Positions 1 to 11,033 of a stretch of DNA of 64,000 bases are shown piece by piece. Each line of letters opens with the position of its first letter. The first letter of the stretch is position 1. The position numbers and the translations under genes are program-made. This stretch comes from Coenobita brevimanus (lineage: Eukaryota; Arthropoda; Malacostraca; Decapoda; Coenobitidae): contig CM064732.1 in the NCBI GenBank assembly GCA_032717465.1, positions 23,963,567-24,027,566 on the forward strand, written 5' to 3'. The notes under the pieces were generated by a model, which ran no database searches, was not told where the DNA came from, and saw only the letters and a list, made by a program, of their open reading frames with translations.

Positions 1-980
1 CCTGTCTGATTTCTCCAATCTATCCTTGGCAGATTAAGGTCCCCTACAATTATTACTAAGCTGGACTGTGATGCTTTCCTCATTTCCTCCCAAAGGTATT
101 TACTATCAGCTCTACTTAATTTAGGAGATCTGTAAATTGCTCCTAAGACTAATTTCTCCCTATTCTTACTAATTTCAACCCAGACACTTTCTGTGTCCCT
201 ATTTACTTTAATGTCTTCTTTATTATAACAGATTAATGAATCCTTTACATAAATAGCTACCCCTCCCCCCTTTCTTCCCTGACGGTTTGACACAAAAATA
301 TTATAGCCTTTTATCTGATATTCTGCTAAAAATTCTCGAGTGTCTGTATTCATCCAAGTTTCACTAATAACGGCAATGTCTATTTTCTCTGTACAAATTA
401 AAGCCCTCAGTTCATCCATTTTATTACGTAAACTCCGGCTGTTTGTGTAGTACACTTTCAGATTATTACGAGTAGTTATGCCTGTACCTTGGCATTTGCT
501 GTTATTTATTTTATTACTAACTGGGAAACTCTTTACTTTACTAATATAACAATTTTTTGTACTATCGCTTATCGCCCTTCTATCATCGCTTGTTCTATCA
601 TCTATCATCTCCTGCTCAATTTGAGGTGCCTGAGTGGATGTATCTACACTATTGGTTGAACTTTTGTTCTTAATTTTGCAAGTATCGATGCATCTATCCA
701 AACATGGTAATAATGATTTCTGACTGTAGTTGCTGCATCTTCCTATACGCCTACTTCTCAATCTCGAAAAAATCCCTCCAACTCCCTATCTATCATTCCA
801 GCTAAAACAGTAACTCCCTGCCTACTAAGATGAGTCCCATCCCAACTATACAAGGCACTCCGTCCATAAAACCGGTCCCAGCTGTCTATGAAAGGTATTG
901 CATTATCTTTTCAATACCTTTCAAGGCGGCAATTAAACCCTATTGCCCTGCTCAACCATTCCCTTCCAACCCGCCACTGC
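1..980 (-). mobile_element. 5' part of a CR1-like LINE: esterase C-terminus and endonuclease N-half
   Basis: Read on the minus strand, about 840-975 encodes the end of an SGNH-type esterase with the block DGTHLSRQG. About 1-470 encodes the start of an apurinic-type endonuclease, with NSRSLRNK, ISETWMNTD, GGGVAIYVKDS and GDLNLPRIDW, the last being the catalytic GDxN motif. Esterase followed by endonuclease is the order expected of CR1-like LINEs. The frame is broken near 765 and by a stop near 910, so it is a pseudo-copy. The reverse transcriptase would lie to the left, outside the window. The 5' boundary near 980 is where homology gives way to a purine-rich tract. It is related to, but not the same subfamily as, the copy at 29786-33183. 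Confidence 0.82.
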
Positions 981-1510
981 GACGGGAGGGGGGGGAGGGG
1001 AGATGCGAGATTGTCAGCGGGAGCCAGAGGGGATAACAAGTGGGGAGTGAGGAAAGGATGGCGGGATGGGGAAGGTAGGTAAGTGACGAGAGAGAGGGAT
1101 AAAAAGGAGTAGGATAGGAAAGGCTTGACAGGGTGCAGAAGCTGAGGGAAAAGAGAGAGTGGGAGGAAAGGGATGAGAGGGAGTAGGCGTAGGATGGATT
1201 TTCGAAGTGGTATAACAGACGGATGACACGCAGTGAACAAGGTAAGGGATGAAGAGCGAGGAGGGAAAGAAAAGATTGGGAGAAGGGAGGAGAGGGAGAG
1301 GGTATATGAGTGGAGAGGGAAGTTTGGATGGGAAAGAGGAGGAATAAGACCGAACGAAATGGAGACAGATAAAGTGAAATACGGAGGTGGCGTGAGGGAC
1401 AGATAAGAGGGATAGAGGAAGGGTAAGAAAAGAGAAAGTAGTGGAAAAAAGAAGAGTAAAAGTGCGAAACGGACCAGAATGGAAATGGAAAATGAAAGGG
1501 ATTTGGGGCC
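981..1510 (+). repeat. Purine-rich (GA) tract
   Basis: About 530 bp in which the plus strand is almost entirely A and G, with no exact repeat unit. Long open frames here on the minus strand (S/L/F/P-rich) are composition artefacts. It abuts the 5' end of the CR1-like fragment. Confidence 0.75.
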
Positions 1511-2326
1511 ATGAAATTAAATCCTAATATTTGGTTATGTCTTTTACTGAGTTTTCCTTGCTCTCTTCTGAAGATTTTTAATTGTGTCGCATGACCAGGC
1601 AGATGAGAGGAACGAAACTTTTGTTGTCCATCCTAATGTTTAAAAAAACTCTGAAATAAGTCTTCATTGCACTCAGATCTATAACTCCACAATATCTACT
1701 TTCACAGAGTATATACCCATTACACGTCGCTAACCCCACCTCATTTCCAGTTCACTTAACCCATTTCTTTCTCCTCTGCGTCCATTTCTTTAACACTTCT
1801 GATTCTTTTATTTCTTGAGTATATTTTGAAATAATATTCACGCCATATAGACCAATACATGCGAACATTATATGAAAAAAACAAACAAACTATTACTGAG
1901 CAGTTTATTTTGCACATTAGCCCTGAACATCATCGTGCATATAATGCATATAATAAAGTGGAAAGGTGTACCACGCCAAATAATTCACCAAGGAAGACGT
2001 GGAACGAAACCTCCATAGGCCACCTTGAATGCTGACCTTCACCTTTCACAACAATTGCATCAATTAATAACGTTGAGCAGCCAACCACTGAACAGTGTTC
2101 CTGAACACAAGGTCAATCTCTTACTGTGAATAGCTTAATGCAGGCTCTATCTAACTCCAATTCGAAATCTTAGTGCTAAGATGAACAAGATGAAAAATGG
2201 AGGAAACGTAGTGAAGGGGTAAAAATTGGTAGTGGGATCGGGAGGGGAGAGGGAATGAGTGAGCGAATATTTCAGAAGAGAGGAAGAAAGGAAAGTCAGG
2301 GGAACGAGTAAAGAACCAAGTAGTAA
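1511..2326. other. AT-rich unannotated stretch
   Basis: Unique-looking sequence with no convincing reading frame, repeat or RNA gene that I can identify. Confidence 0.5.
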
Positions 2327-2441
<115 letters not shown>

Positions 2442-2499
2442 AATGGCGGATGATAAGACAAAACAGGAAAATGAGTAAATGAGAGACTAAGCTACAGTT

Positions 2500-2700
2500 A
2501 CTAGAGGAGGAGGAGGAGCAGGAGGAACAGAGATAGAAAGGAGGAGGAGGAGGAGGAGGAGGAGGAACAGAAATAGAAAGAAGAAATAGGAGGAGGAGGA
2601 GGAGGAGGCGGAGAAGGAGGAAGAGAAGGAGGAACAGAAATAGAAAGAAGAAATAGGAGGAAGAGGAAGAGGAGGAACGTAGACAAGAAGAGGAGAGGAT
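2500..2700 (+). repeat. Imperfect (GGA)n trinucleotide tract
   Basis: Repeated AGG/GGA triplets interrupted three times by a recurring AACAGA-ATAGAAAG spacer, so a short higher-order unit has itself been duplicated. Confidence 0.85.
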
Positions 2701-3200
2701 AGAAGTACTAATAGATAGGGGAAAAACACGCTTCATAAAAGAACGAGAATATATTAGCCAGTATAAAAAGGAAATATATAAATGTCAAAATTTATCAGTT
2801 GTTTGGGAAAACATGGAAGAAAAAGATAGGAAATATTAAGAGATTATTAATCTTTGTAACTGAAAAAAAAAAAGGTTAAGAAAAAAGAACAATGATGGGT
2901 GAAATTGTAGCGAGAATCACGGATCATAAACACTGCGAGAATTTGTTAGTTTTTATTAAAATTATTTTGAAACAAAATGACGGGAGAGATAGAGGCGTAA
3001 AAAGAGGGACAGCAAGGGAGAAAGAGTGCAGTAAAAGATTTACCTTCATTTTTCAAAGAGAAAAACATATATGGTAGAATGAAATGGATACAACTGTTTT
3101 GAACAAAAATACAGGGAGGAGAAAGGCACAGCAACAAGCCATCCGTTACTTATAATGGATAAGAGGAAGTAGGCAATGAGGTGAAAAGTAGACGATTTAC
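2701..3200. other. A-rich unannotated stretch
   Basis: A-rich sequence preceding a LINE fragment. No protein or RNA feature is supported. Confidence 0.45.
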
Positions 3201-3214
3201 ACATTTAAAAGTGA

Positions 3215-4116
3215 AAGAGAAGGAGAAAGATTCTTTGAAAGTATACTAAAAGCAACGCCAAGGTGCGCAGTGGATGTGGGGCTGGCCCTAATGAATGAGG
3301 GTGAGATTTGGAAGCTTCCGGTGTTGCTGTTTGCTGATGATACAGTATTGTTGAGTGAAGATGAATGGGAGTTGCCAGGTTTGGTGAATGAATTTGGGAC
3401 AGTGTGTAGGAGGAGGAAGCTGAAAGTTAATGTAAACAAAAGTAAAGTTATGGTGTTTGAGAGGAATGAAGTCACAGAGTGTGCAGTGAGGTTGGATGGT
3501 GAGGATATGGAGAATGTGAGTGCATTCCAGTACGTGGGTAGTGTGATGAGTAAGGATGGAACTTTGGGGGATGAAGTACGTGAAAGGGTACAGCAGGGAA
3601 GGAAGGTTGTTGGTACACTGAAAGCAGTGATGAGAAATAGGGAGGTGAGTATGGAAGTTAAGAAGTCACTGCATGATAGTATTGTGATCCCTACCCTGAC
3701 GTATGGAAGCGAGGCGTGGACCTTGCAAGAGGGGAACAAGTCAAGAGTGAGAGCAGTGGAAATGAGTTACTTGAGAGGAGCATGTGGAGTGACATGGAGG
3801 GACAGGTTGACGAATGAAGAAGTGAAGGAACATTGTGGGATAGATGTGGATGTGGTTGAGAAGATTAGGAGAAATACACGGAGGTGGTTTGGACCTGTGG
3901 AGAGAATGGAGAATGAAAGACTGACTAAGAGGGTGTATGTAGGTGAGGTGGAGGGAGGGAGAGGGAGGGGTAGACCGAGGATGAGGTGGAGGGATGGAGT
4001 TGAGAGGTAGAGGAGGGAGTGGGGGTGAGTTGGGGGAGGGTAGTCGAATGGTGGGTGACAGAGTGACTTGGAGGCGTTTTGTCTGCGGCCACCCTTTGCG
4101 GGCTTAGGGCATCGCG

Positions 4117-4117
<1 letters not shown>
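3215..4117 (+). mobile_element. 5'-truncated LINE, family A (RTE/CFDP2-like type), 3' half
   Basis: The fragment starts just before the YADD-type box of a reverse transcriptase and runs through the C-terminus. Its 3' end has GTCTGCGGCCACCCTTTGCG followed by GGGCTTAGGGC and passes straight into a (TA)n run. The same 3' end recurs near 18735 and 59681, and in decayed form near 33520, which defines a family here called family A. Simple-repeat 3' tails are usual for RTE-type and related LINEs. The exact clade is not settled from the sequence alone. Confidence 0.85.
3270..4010 (+). pseudogene. Reverse transcriptase C-terminal half (246-codon open frame)
   Basis: This is the best preserved family A frame in the window. 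Motifs in order: LLFADDTVLLSED (catalytic box), RRKLKVNVNKSKVM, FQYVGSVMSKDG, TLTYGSEAWTL, RRNTRRWFGPVERME and the basic GRGRGRPRMRWRDG. The N-terminal endonuclease and RT motifs before the ADD box are missing, so it is a 5'-truncated copy although this half has no stop. In sister copies the segment reads WFGHVERME, so GPVE here is a substitution. It is the end of a LINE ORF2 and not a free-standing gene. Confidence 0.88.

Positions 4118-4181
<64 letters not shown>
4118..4181. repeat. (TA)n tail of the LINE
   Basis: An uninterrupted TA run of about 63 bp directly after the LINE 3' end, probably grown from its simple-repeat tail. Confidence 0.95.
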
Positions 4182-4183
<2 letters not shown>

Positions 4184-4730
4184 GAAAAGTAGTTAACATT
4201 GCACATTAACAAGAGTTAAATTTAAGAATTTCACTTTTGTGACAGACAAACCTCCCGTCACCTCTTGAATTCAAACTTTGTTGCGTTGACGCAACTTCTT
4301 TTGTGACCCAAGATTTCTACTAACCATGTGAGTACAAAAATACGAGATGCTGTAGAGAAACACAGAAAAGTAGGGGAAAAAAATGGAGAAAACACTTTAA
4401 GATCAAAGCCATTTTCTGTTAGCCAACAAAAAATAAAAGCAAGCAGATAAATTGTTTAAATTAGGCAAAAATCGTGGCGAAAACACAGTCGAACAGAATA
4501 AAAAGAAAATCAGTAAAAAGTATGAGAGTCACAACACAGATGAAAATATAGAACAGGAAAAAAGTTGACAGAAACACAACATACTGAGAGGAAAAAATAA
4601 CTGGAAAGAAAGTCAAATATAAAAGAGGAAAAGCAATACACTAGAGAGACACAACACGGAAAAAATGAGAGGTATTGGATACAGAAGAGCACAAATGAAA
4701 GAAAAAGTGTACGAGAATTAAAAGTAGTAG
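4182..4730. other. A-rich unannotated stretch
   Basis: No supported feature. It contains short AAAA-rich segments and no recognisable protein. Confidence 0.45.
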
Positions 4731-4842
4731 CAATAATAGTAGTAGTAGTAGTAGTAGTAATAATAACAGTACTACTACTAATAATAAGAGTAATAATAAT
4801 AATAATAATAATAATAATAGTAATAATAATAAAAACATCATC

Positions 4843-4875
<33 letters not shown>

Positions 4876-4910
4876 AATAATAATAATAATAATAATTATT
4901 ATTATTATCA
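4731..4910. repeat. Compound trinucleotide array (TAG)n/(AAT)n/(AAC)n
   Basis: Successive runs of TAG, AAT, AAC and AAT/ATT triplets. Long frames across it are homopolymer artefacts (runs of I, L, V or N). Confidence 0.93.
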
Positions 4911-4913
4911 TTA

Positions 4914-5369
4914 GTGTACTGAGATGGTATGGTCATGTGGAGAGAATGGAAAACAGCAGAGTGGTGAAAAAGGTATATCTGAGCGAATTCGAAGGAGGGA
5001 GGAGACGAGGTAGGCCAAGGAGAAGGTGGAGAGATATGGTGGATGTATGTGTGAGGAAGAGAGGTTTGGAAGTCGGTGAGGCTAGGAACTGACAGGAGAT
5101 CGAGCTGGCTGGATGAATGTTGTGAGGAGAAGTGCATGATCAGGGATTTTGACACCCTTTTTAACTTTACAGAGTCTGAATTGATTCTATTGGATAAGAC
5201 TATGTGAAGCTACAGAACGTGGTGAATGTTTTTTGGCGCATCCTATAGAGTCAGGATTCCGGGGGCTTGAATGATGAGTGAATGGAAGCGTGGCCCATTG
5301 GATTGGGCAAACTTAGGCTGTCTGGACATTGCTACTCCTCACCCTGCCTTTGGGTTGGAAAGGAGGTCC
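4914..5369 (+). mobile_element. LINE 3' end, second related family (family B)
   Basis: Plus-strand translation gives RWYGHVERMENSR and GGRRRGRPRRRWRD, the same C-terminal module as family A but a different subfamily. It is followed by a 3' untranslated part whose end, TTGGGTTGGAAAGGAGGTCC, leads into (GAT)n. No reverse transcriptase motifs remain. The 5' end adjoins the trinucleotide array. Confidence 0.78.
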
Positions 5370-5449
<80 letters not shown>

Positions 5450-5450
5450 A
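5370..5450. repeat. (GAT)n then (ATT)n microsatellite
   Basis: About 32 bp of GAT and 42 bp of ATT repeats. The GAT part starts at the LINE 3' end and is probably its tail. Confidence 0.93.
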
Positions 5451-5689
5451 AAGCGAGAGAAGTAGAAATCGAGAAATAGAACAAAAGAGAAAAGGAGAAC
5501 AATGATGAAGTATGAGGGGATACTTCATAAAGAAGTGTTGAAATAATGAAATGCCGAGAATTCGGGTCCCGAGCTGTTGACACAAAGCGTCGCACGGCAT
5601 GCCTTCACCCAAGGTCTACGGACTCGCCATACAACCTTCATGACAGGGTTCACCGTGGGTTGAAATGAGACTAAAAATAAAATAAACCA
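5451..5689. other. Flank of the tandem repeat
   Basis: No supported gene. It may be the 5' part of the repeat element that continues at 5690. Confidence 0.35.
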
Positions 5690-6310
5690 ACCCAAATGAC
5701 ATTGGCCTTTGACCCCTTGACCTTGCTGACCCAATTACTTCATCGTCCCTTCATACTGTATCACTGACAAATGTTTAGTCAAAATCCGTCTAGGGGTTCA
5801 GGAGACATGGCGCCCGCATCCATTTGACCTTGACGTTGCCGACCTAATCAGTTCATTGTCCCTTTGTATTCTATCACTGACAAAAGTTTGGTCGAAATCC
5901 GTTGAGAGGTTCAAGATATATCATCCCCACACCCAAATTGCCTTGTTTTTAACCCCTTGACCTTGCTGACCTAATCAGTTTACCATCCCTTCATACTGTA
6001 TCACCGACAAAGCTTTGGTCTAAATCCGTCGATGGGTTCAGAAAATATCGCGCCCACAAGGATAAACTAAGTTGACCCCATACGACCTTGACCTTTGACC
6101 CCTTGATTTAGCAGACCTAATCAATTCATTATCTCCTCATAATGCATTACTGATAAAAGTTTGGTGAAAATCTGGTGATGGGTTCAGGCGATATCCCCCC
6201 CACAATGGTGTTATGGACGTTCGAACTCATGCACGCACGGACTCAAGCACGGACGGACAGACCAATCACTTAATGTCTCCTCCACCATAGGTGGGCGGAG
6301 GCAGAATAAT
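5690..6310 (+). repeat. ~125-bp tandem repeat with GACCTTGACC motifs, four units
   Basis: Units share, in order, CCCCTTGACCTTGCTGACC, TAATCAGTTCAT, ATACTGTATCACTGACAAA, GTTTGGTCGAAATCCGTC and GGGTTCAGGAGATAT. Starts lie near 5712, 5821, 5951 and 6085. The right end has repeated ACGGACGGACAGACC and a GTGGGCGGAGGC block. It looks like a non-autonomous element with internal tandem units. No coding capacity. Confidence 0.85.
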
Positions 6311-6549
6311 GGGAAAAGAAACAATATAGAGAAGGGAAGAAAAACAAAAACAAAAATAACAAAACTAAGGACAGAGAAGGACAAGCATGACGAAGCAAGA
6401 GTTCTGTCTATCTATAGCCAGACGCCATAATCCCGTAAAGGTAGCCTTTTGATTCGAGTTAGTTGTTTTATGAGAAGAAAAAATACCTTACAGAAACGAA
6501 GTTTTGCTGCATAAGAAAACACACACAAGTGCAAAGCAAGACACTGTTA

Positions 6550-6553
<4 letters not shown>

Positions 6554-6590
<37 letters not shown>

Positions 6591-6680
6591 CCTATAAGGA
6601 AAATGAGGTACTGACGTAAAGGAGGGAGGGATGGTATATACAGATGCAACGCTACCAGGGATTTGTATTCATAGGCGACC

Positions 6681-6717
<37 letters not shown>
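6554..6717 (+). repeat. Two (GA)n microsatellites
   Basis: GA runs at 6554-6589 and 6684-6717, with about 95 bp between them. Confidence 0.95.
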
Positions 6718-6719
<2 letters not shown>

Positions 6720-6766
6720 GATGTGATGAATTATAGATTGAGAGGAGTAAATGTTTTTTAGTCAAT

Positions 6767-7310
6767 GACGGAGAGTCTTATCAAATTGCACATTGGTGAT
6801 CGTGTTCCGCCACTCTTCTCTATCCCCTGCAAACCGAATGATCTCTGACACTGTCCGTCCTTCCCCAGCCTCGGCAGTTAATACGTCCTTGAATGTTACC
6901 ATCTTCGTCTAGCTCTCTTGCCCTCGATATATTCTGTCAAAGCAACCTTTTCGAACTCTTCAGCTCTTATTATATGTCCCCGAATACTGCAGCCTCCTGC
7001 TTCTCAGATCTGTTTAAGTTCTCTCTGTACACCAATCACTCTCAACACTTCCAACTTACTGCTTCCTGCCTTCCAAGATATTTGCAACATTCTCCTCCAT
7101 CTCCACCGCTCCCAGCCTGCTCTTCAAACCAGGAGTAATTATACATCCTCCACTACTATAAAGCAGTAACGACAATTTCAATATTATTCCTGTTTGCTAT
7201 CTGTATTCTCCTACTTTCTACAAGCCTAACAATTTTCCTCACATGTTCATCCGTGCATATCCTCCTTGTTACCTTGCATACACTTCTTCCATCCTTTGAT
7301 ATCGTACTTC
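6767..7310 (-). mobile_element. LINE reverse transcriptase C-terminal fragment
   Basis: On the minus strand one frame near 6870-6965 reads IRGHIIRAEEFEKV then ALTEYIEGKRARRRW. After a stop and frame change, about 6767-6900 reads TVSEIIRFAGDREEWRN and ends KTLRH-stop. The GHIIR-EGKR-RRR-REEWR order is the C-terminal tail of RTE-type LINE ORF2 proteins. Sequence to 7310 continues in broken frames. No catalytic part remains. Confidence 0.65.
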
Positions 7311-7735
7311 TAAAGCATTACACATCTCTGAATCAATTTTGCTGACTAAAAATTGTCACTTATTTCAAGGTAATTAGAGGTTGCTTCAGTTTTTAGCTAA
7401 CTTTTCACGCGTAGCCAAAAGATAGGATGTTAAATTTTATCGGAAAAATACGGTTTACTTGTATGATTCTCGCATTTGCTTATCATTATTTCTATTTCTG
7501 TTAACTTTATGTTATTTCTATATTACTGTTGTTGAATGCAAAAAAATATAGATAGATAGATAGATACATGTTATATTCAATTATTCTTCTTAATTCTGTT
7601 TACTATTATGAGCTGCTGTAGTTGCAAAACTAGCTCCGTGTTTCTGTATTGTTCATTCGTATTTCATTCACAGTCTCTAATTATGGCACCTTACCAAAGA
7701 AAGTGGAAGCTTGACCTAGGTATTCCTTGTTACAT
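7311..7735. other. AT-rich unannotated stretch
   Basis: It includes a short (ATAG)n at about 7550-7565. No gene is supported. Confidence 0.45.
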
Positions 7736-7739
7736 CTGA

Positions 7740-9290
7740 GGATATTTTGATGCATCAAAACAGCGGATCCAAAATATCAGACTTTGTTAGAAAAACATAT
7801 TACTCATACTTTGGAATGAAATTGTGTGGCCAAGATAAAGCTTGAACCTTTCATTCAGTCTGCCGATCTGGTGTTGAAAGCCTGAGACAATGGACCAAAG
7901 GAAAAAGAAAGAACACAGATATTGGGATTCCACTGGTCTGGAGGAAAACGCAAATTAAGCTCGATGATTGCTATTTCTTCCTTGTGAATACTTCAGGAAT
8001 TAGAACGAAGACAAAATCTCCCATAAAATATTCTGACCACCCATCAGCCAGAAGACCTATCCCTCACTCCGATTAAGTACCTGTTCTAGTCTTCATTACA
8101 CTGCGTTTTCCTGAAGATGAAGTTGATCTATATCTAGCTGAAGGAAGTGGTGATGTGGATAGCGATTTCAGTGATCTTATGACACCAAGGTTTATTTTGC
8201 TTAGTATGACTGAATTGAATAATTTAGTTCGAGATCTTGATTGGCCAGAGGAGTCTGCTGAATTGTTGGAGTCAAGATTGAATTTAAAAGAAAAAAAAGC
8301 TGGCTCCAGGAACAGCATTGTCTTTCCTAAGATTTACTGCAGTACTTCAAAATGGAGGATGAATTTTATTTTGTCATGACATCGAATGTCTTTTGGAAGC
8401 AATGGTTTGCTGTCGCTGTCAGTCAGATGAAGGGAGACTCTTTATTGATGGTTCAGGAGAAATCTCAAGTGTGATTTATTGCACAATGGAAACAAAATTT
8501 CTTTAGTTCCAATTGGGCATCCAGTTCATCTTGCGGAAAGCTAAGGGAATAATTATCAAAAATGGAGAAGGTAAAATATAATGAACATAACTGGATCACT
8601 GGCGGAGATATAGAAATGTTATCAATGCTTCCAGGATTTCATGGTGGCTACCCAGATTTCCTTGTTTTTTAGTTTATGGTACAGTAGTGCAAGGAGTCAA
8701 CACTGGGTAAACGTGTGGCCAGAAAAAAATTCATAGTTGGAAAGAAATACATTTTGAATGGGTCTTTAGTTAGTCTGGAGAAAGTTCTGTTTCCACCATT
8801 GCACATTAAGCTTGGTTTGATGAAACAGTTTGTGAAAGCTTTGGCTAATGGAGGAGACTGTTTTAAATATTTGTATTCACAATTCCCCTGCTATAACAGT
8901 TCAAAATCTGGAAGCTCTTAAATATGATGGCCTTCAGATAAGGCTACTGAAGAAAGACCATCAGCTCCCGAGCTCAGTGAGAATAGGGATGGAATGCATT
9001 TGCGGTAGTTGGATCTTCCAAGGTTGAAACTATCATCACCTTTCTGAAACTGTACTCACGAACTTCCAGAAACTAGGGTGCAATATGAGTGTCAAAATTT
9101 ATTTCCTTCATAGCCATGTAGACTTTTTTCCTGAAAAACTTGGAGCAGTAAGTGAAGAACGGAGGGAGGGTCTATCAAGACAGAAAGGCAAAAAAAAACA
9201 AAAAAAAAACAAACAAGGAAGATGGGACACAGACATGATGGCCAACTGCTTCTGGTGCTTGCGAAGATTTTGTGCCATCATCTAAGAAAA
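7740..9290 (+). pseudogene. Decayed copy of a repetitive arthropod protein family of unknown function
   Basis: Consecutive plus-strand frames give pieces in a sensible order: YFGMKLCGQDKAW and SGVESLRQWTKGK (about 7800-7900), IGIPLVWRKTQIKLDDCYF (about 7920-7985), ARRPIPHSD (about 8050), MTELNNLVRDLDWPEESAEL (8203-8262), SLEKVLFPPLHIKLGLMKQF (about 8775-8830), MSVKIYFLHSHVDFFPEKLG (9085-9144) and GRWDTDMMANCFWCLRR (about 9220-9270). I recall this block order from a multi-copy, uncharacterised protein found in many arthropod genomes, which may itself be mobile-element-derived; this is from memory and unchecked. At least four frameshifts or stops break it. No introns are evident. Function unknown. 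Confidence 0.72.
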
Positions 9291-9573
9291 TTAACTCTAT
9301 AGCAAAACTGCATTCTTAAATATTCCATTACTTTTTCCACTTGGGTTTTGTGGATAAAATTGATGTTTTCCGCTCTTTCTCACTATATTTCTGAAATCAG
9401 CACCTTCAGAATGTATCAGATATTTGTTTTTTACCAATTCATTCAAAAAAAGATTTCCAAGAGGCTGGGCTGTGTATTAATTACTTCCTTTATAGTTTAT
9501 TTACATATATCTGAAAGTCTGGCACAAATCTATCGCCAGCCTTTAGAAGGCGGAGCAATAATGTTTTTACTTG

Positions 9574-9575
<2 letters not shown>

Positions 9576-9612
<37 letters not shown>
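9576..9612 (+). repeat. (GT)n microsatellite
   Basis: About 36 bp of GT directly before the 163-bp tandem repeat. Confidence 0.95.
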
Positions 9613-9615
<3 letters not shown>

Positions 9616-9995
9616 CATCATATCTCATGAACGGCTTGAGCTCTCAAAATGAAACCTTCAGGGTATAAAGATATGGCGAAATTCTTGGACTTGGCCAAAA
9701 GCATATTCTGGCGGCGGTTAGCATTCGGCTTCCCAGTGCTTTTCTTTCATTTAGTGTAGATATCGCCCACCTTTAACACATTATATCTCATGAACGGCAT
9801 AAGCAATGAACATGAAACCTTCAGGGTATAAAGATATGGCGAAATTCTTGGACTTGGCCAACAGAATATTCTGGCGGCAGTTAGCATTCGGCTTCCCAAT
9901 GCTTTTCTTTCATTTAGTGTAAATATCGCCCACCTTTAACACATTATATCTCATGAACGGCTTCAACAATCAACATGAAACCTTCAGGGTATAAA

Positions 9996-10928
9996 TCAAT
10001 CAATCATTTCCTGCAGCACCCTCGGGGATGCAAAGGGCCTCGATGAGCTCACACCACCACATCCTATCTTGTGCTAACTCCTCAAGATCTCCCCAACACT
10101 CATCTCCAGCTTCCCGTCTCTTTGTCCTCACCCACGTCTCTTTTGGCCTTCCTCTACCTCTCCTACCAAGTGCCACCCACCCTGGTGTACCTCGTACTAT
10201 TCCCTGTCTCCTATACACATGTCCTAGCCACTTCCATCGTGAGAACCTAACATATTCATCGACCGGCAGCACTCCCGTTATTTCTCTAATTCTACTATTT
10301 GGTATCCTTTCCCACCACTTAACTCCTAATATTCTTCTAAGTGCTTTGTTTTCAAACACCAAGAATTTATTTTCTATAGTCATTGTGCTGTACCAAGACT
10401 CGTGTCCATAAATTAAGATACTCCTAACCATTACCTTATAAAGTTTGATTTTTGTATGCACAGAAAAATTGTTATTCCAAATATTTTTAAGCATTCCCAT
10501 TGCCTGATTAGCCTTCTTTAACCTTTCCTCGAATTCAAAGTTCAAAGAACCATCCTTGGCTAAATAAGTACCTAAATATTTAAACCTATCAACTTGCCTT
10601 ACAACCATACCTCCAATTGCACATTCCTGCGCATTTTCCATATTCATATTGATTATTTCAGTTTTTCCACAATTAATAACCAAACCCACCTTGCGACCTT
10701 CACTCACCAAACAGTCCAACACTCTCTGCATCTCTTCTGGCCCATCACAAATCAAAACTATATCATCTGCATAATCTAAATCCAAAAGTTTCCTGTTCTC
10801 TCCCCAAAGTATACCTGCACCGGTTTCTGTTCCAACGCGTTTCATAATGTAATCAATGACAAATATAAATAGTAAAGGCGATAGAACACCACCTTGAATT
10901 ACTCCGGACTTGACTTCAAACGAATCAC
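9996..10928 (-). mobile_element. 5'-truncated LINE inserted with 12-bp target duplication
   Basis: TCAGGGTATAAA occurs at 9984-9995 and again at 10929-10940, exactly bounding the element. Removing 9996-10928 plus one duplicate restores the 163-bp repeat unit. The 3' end is on the left, where the minus strand finishes AAATGATTGATTGA, a short ATTGA tail. The element is truncated within the reverse transcriptase, so only its last third inserted. Confidence 0.93.
10000..10925 (-). pseudogene. LINE reverse transcriptase C-terminal third, open frame to the stop at 10000
   Basis: The frame is open from the truncation point near 10925. Motifs in order: GVIQGGVLSPLLF (RT QG-LSP block), LDYADDIVLI (intact catalytic YADD), GLVINCGKTEIINM, VDRFKYLGTYLAKDG, LIYGHESWY, RWKWLGHVYRRQGIVRG and RRGRGRPKETW, ending IPEGAAGND-stop. 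It has no internal stop and is clearly younger than neighbouring LINEs. Missing endonuclease and RT motif A make it non-functional. Confidence 0.9.
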
Positions 10929-11033
10929 TCAGGGTATAAAGGTATGGCCAAATTCTTGGACTTGGTCAACAGCATATTTTGGCGCTAGTATTCGACTCCC
11001 GCATGCTTTTCTTTCATTTAGTTTAGATATCAT

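Larger units (their letters stand above)
9621..11033 (+). repeat. 163-bp tandem repeat, about 2.8 units, split by a LINE
   Basis: The phrase TATCTCATGAACGGC recurs at 9621, 9784 and 9947, an exact 163-bp period. Units share AAACCTTCAGGGTATAAAG, ATGGCGAAATTCTTGGACTT and GCTTTTCTTTCATTTAGTG. The third unit stops at 9995 and resumes at 10929 after the LINE. Units 1 and 2 are nearly identical, and unit 3 is more diverged after the insertion. No coding potential. Confidence 0.93.
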
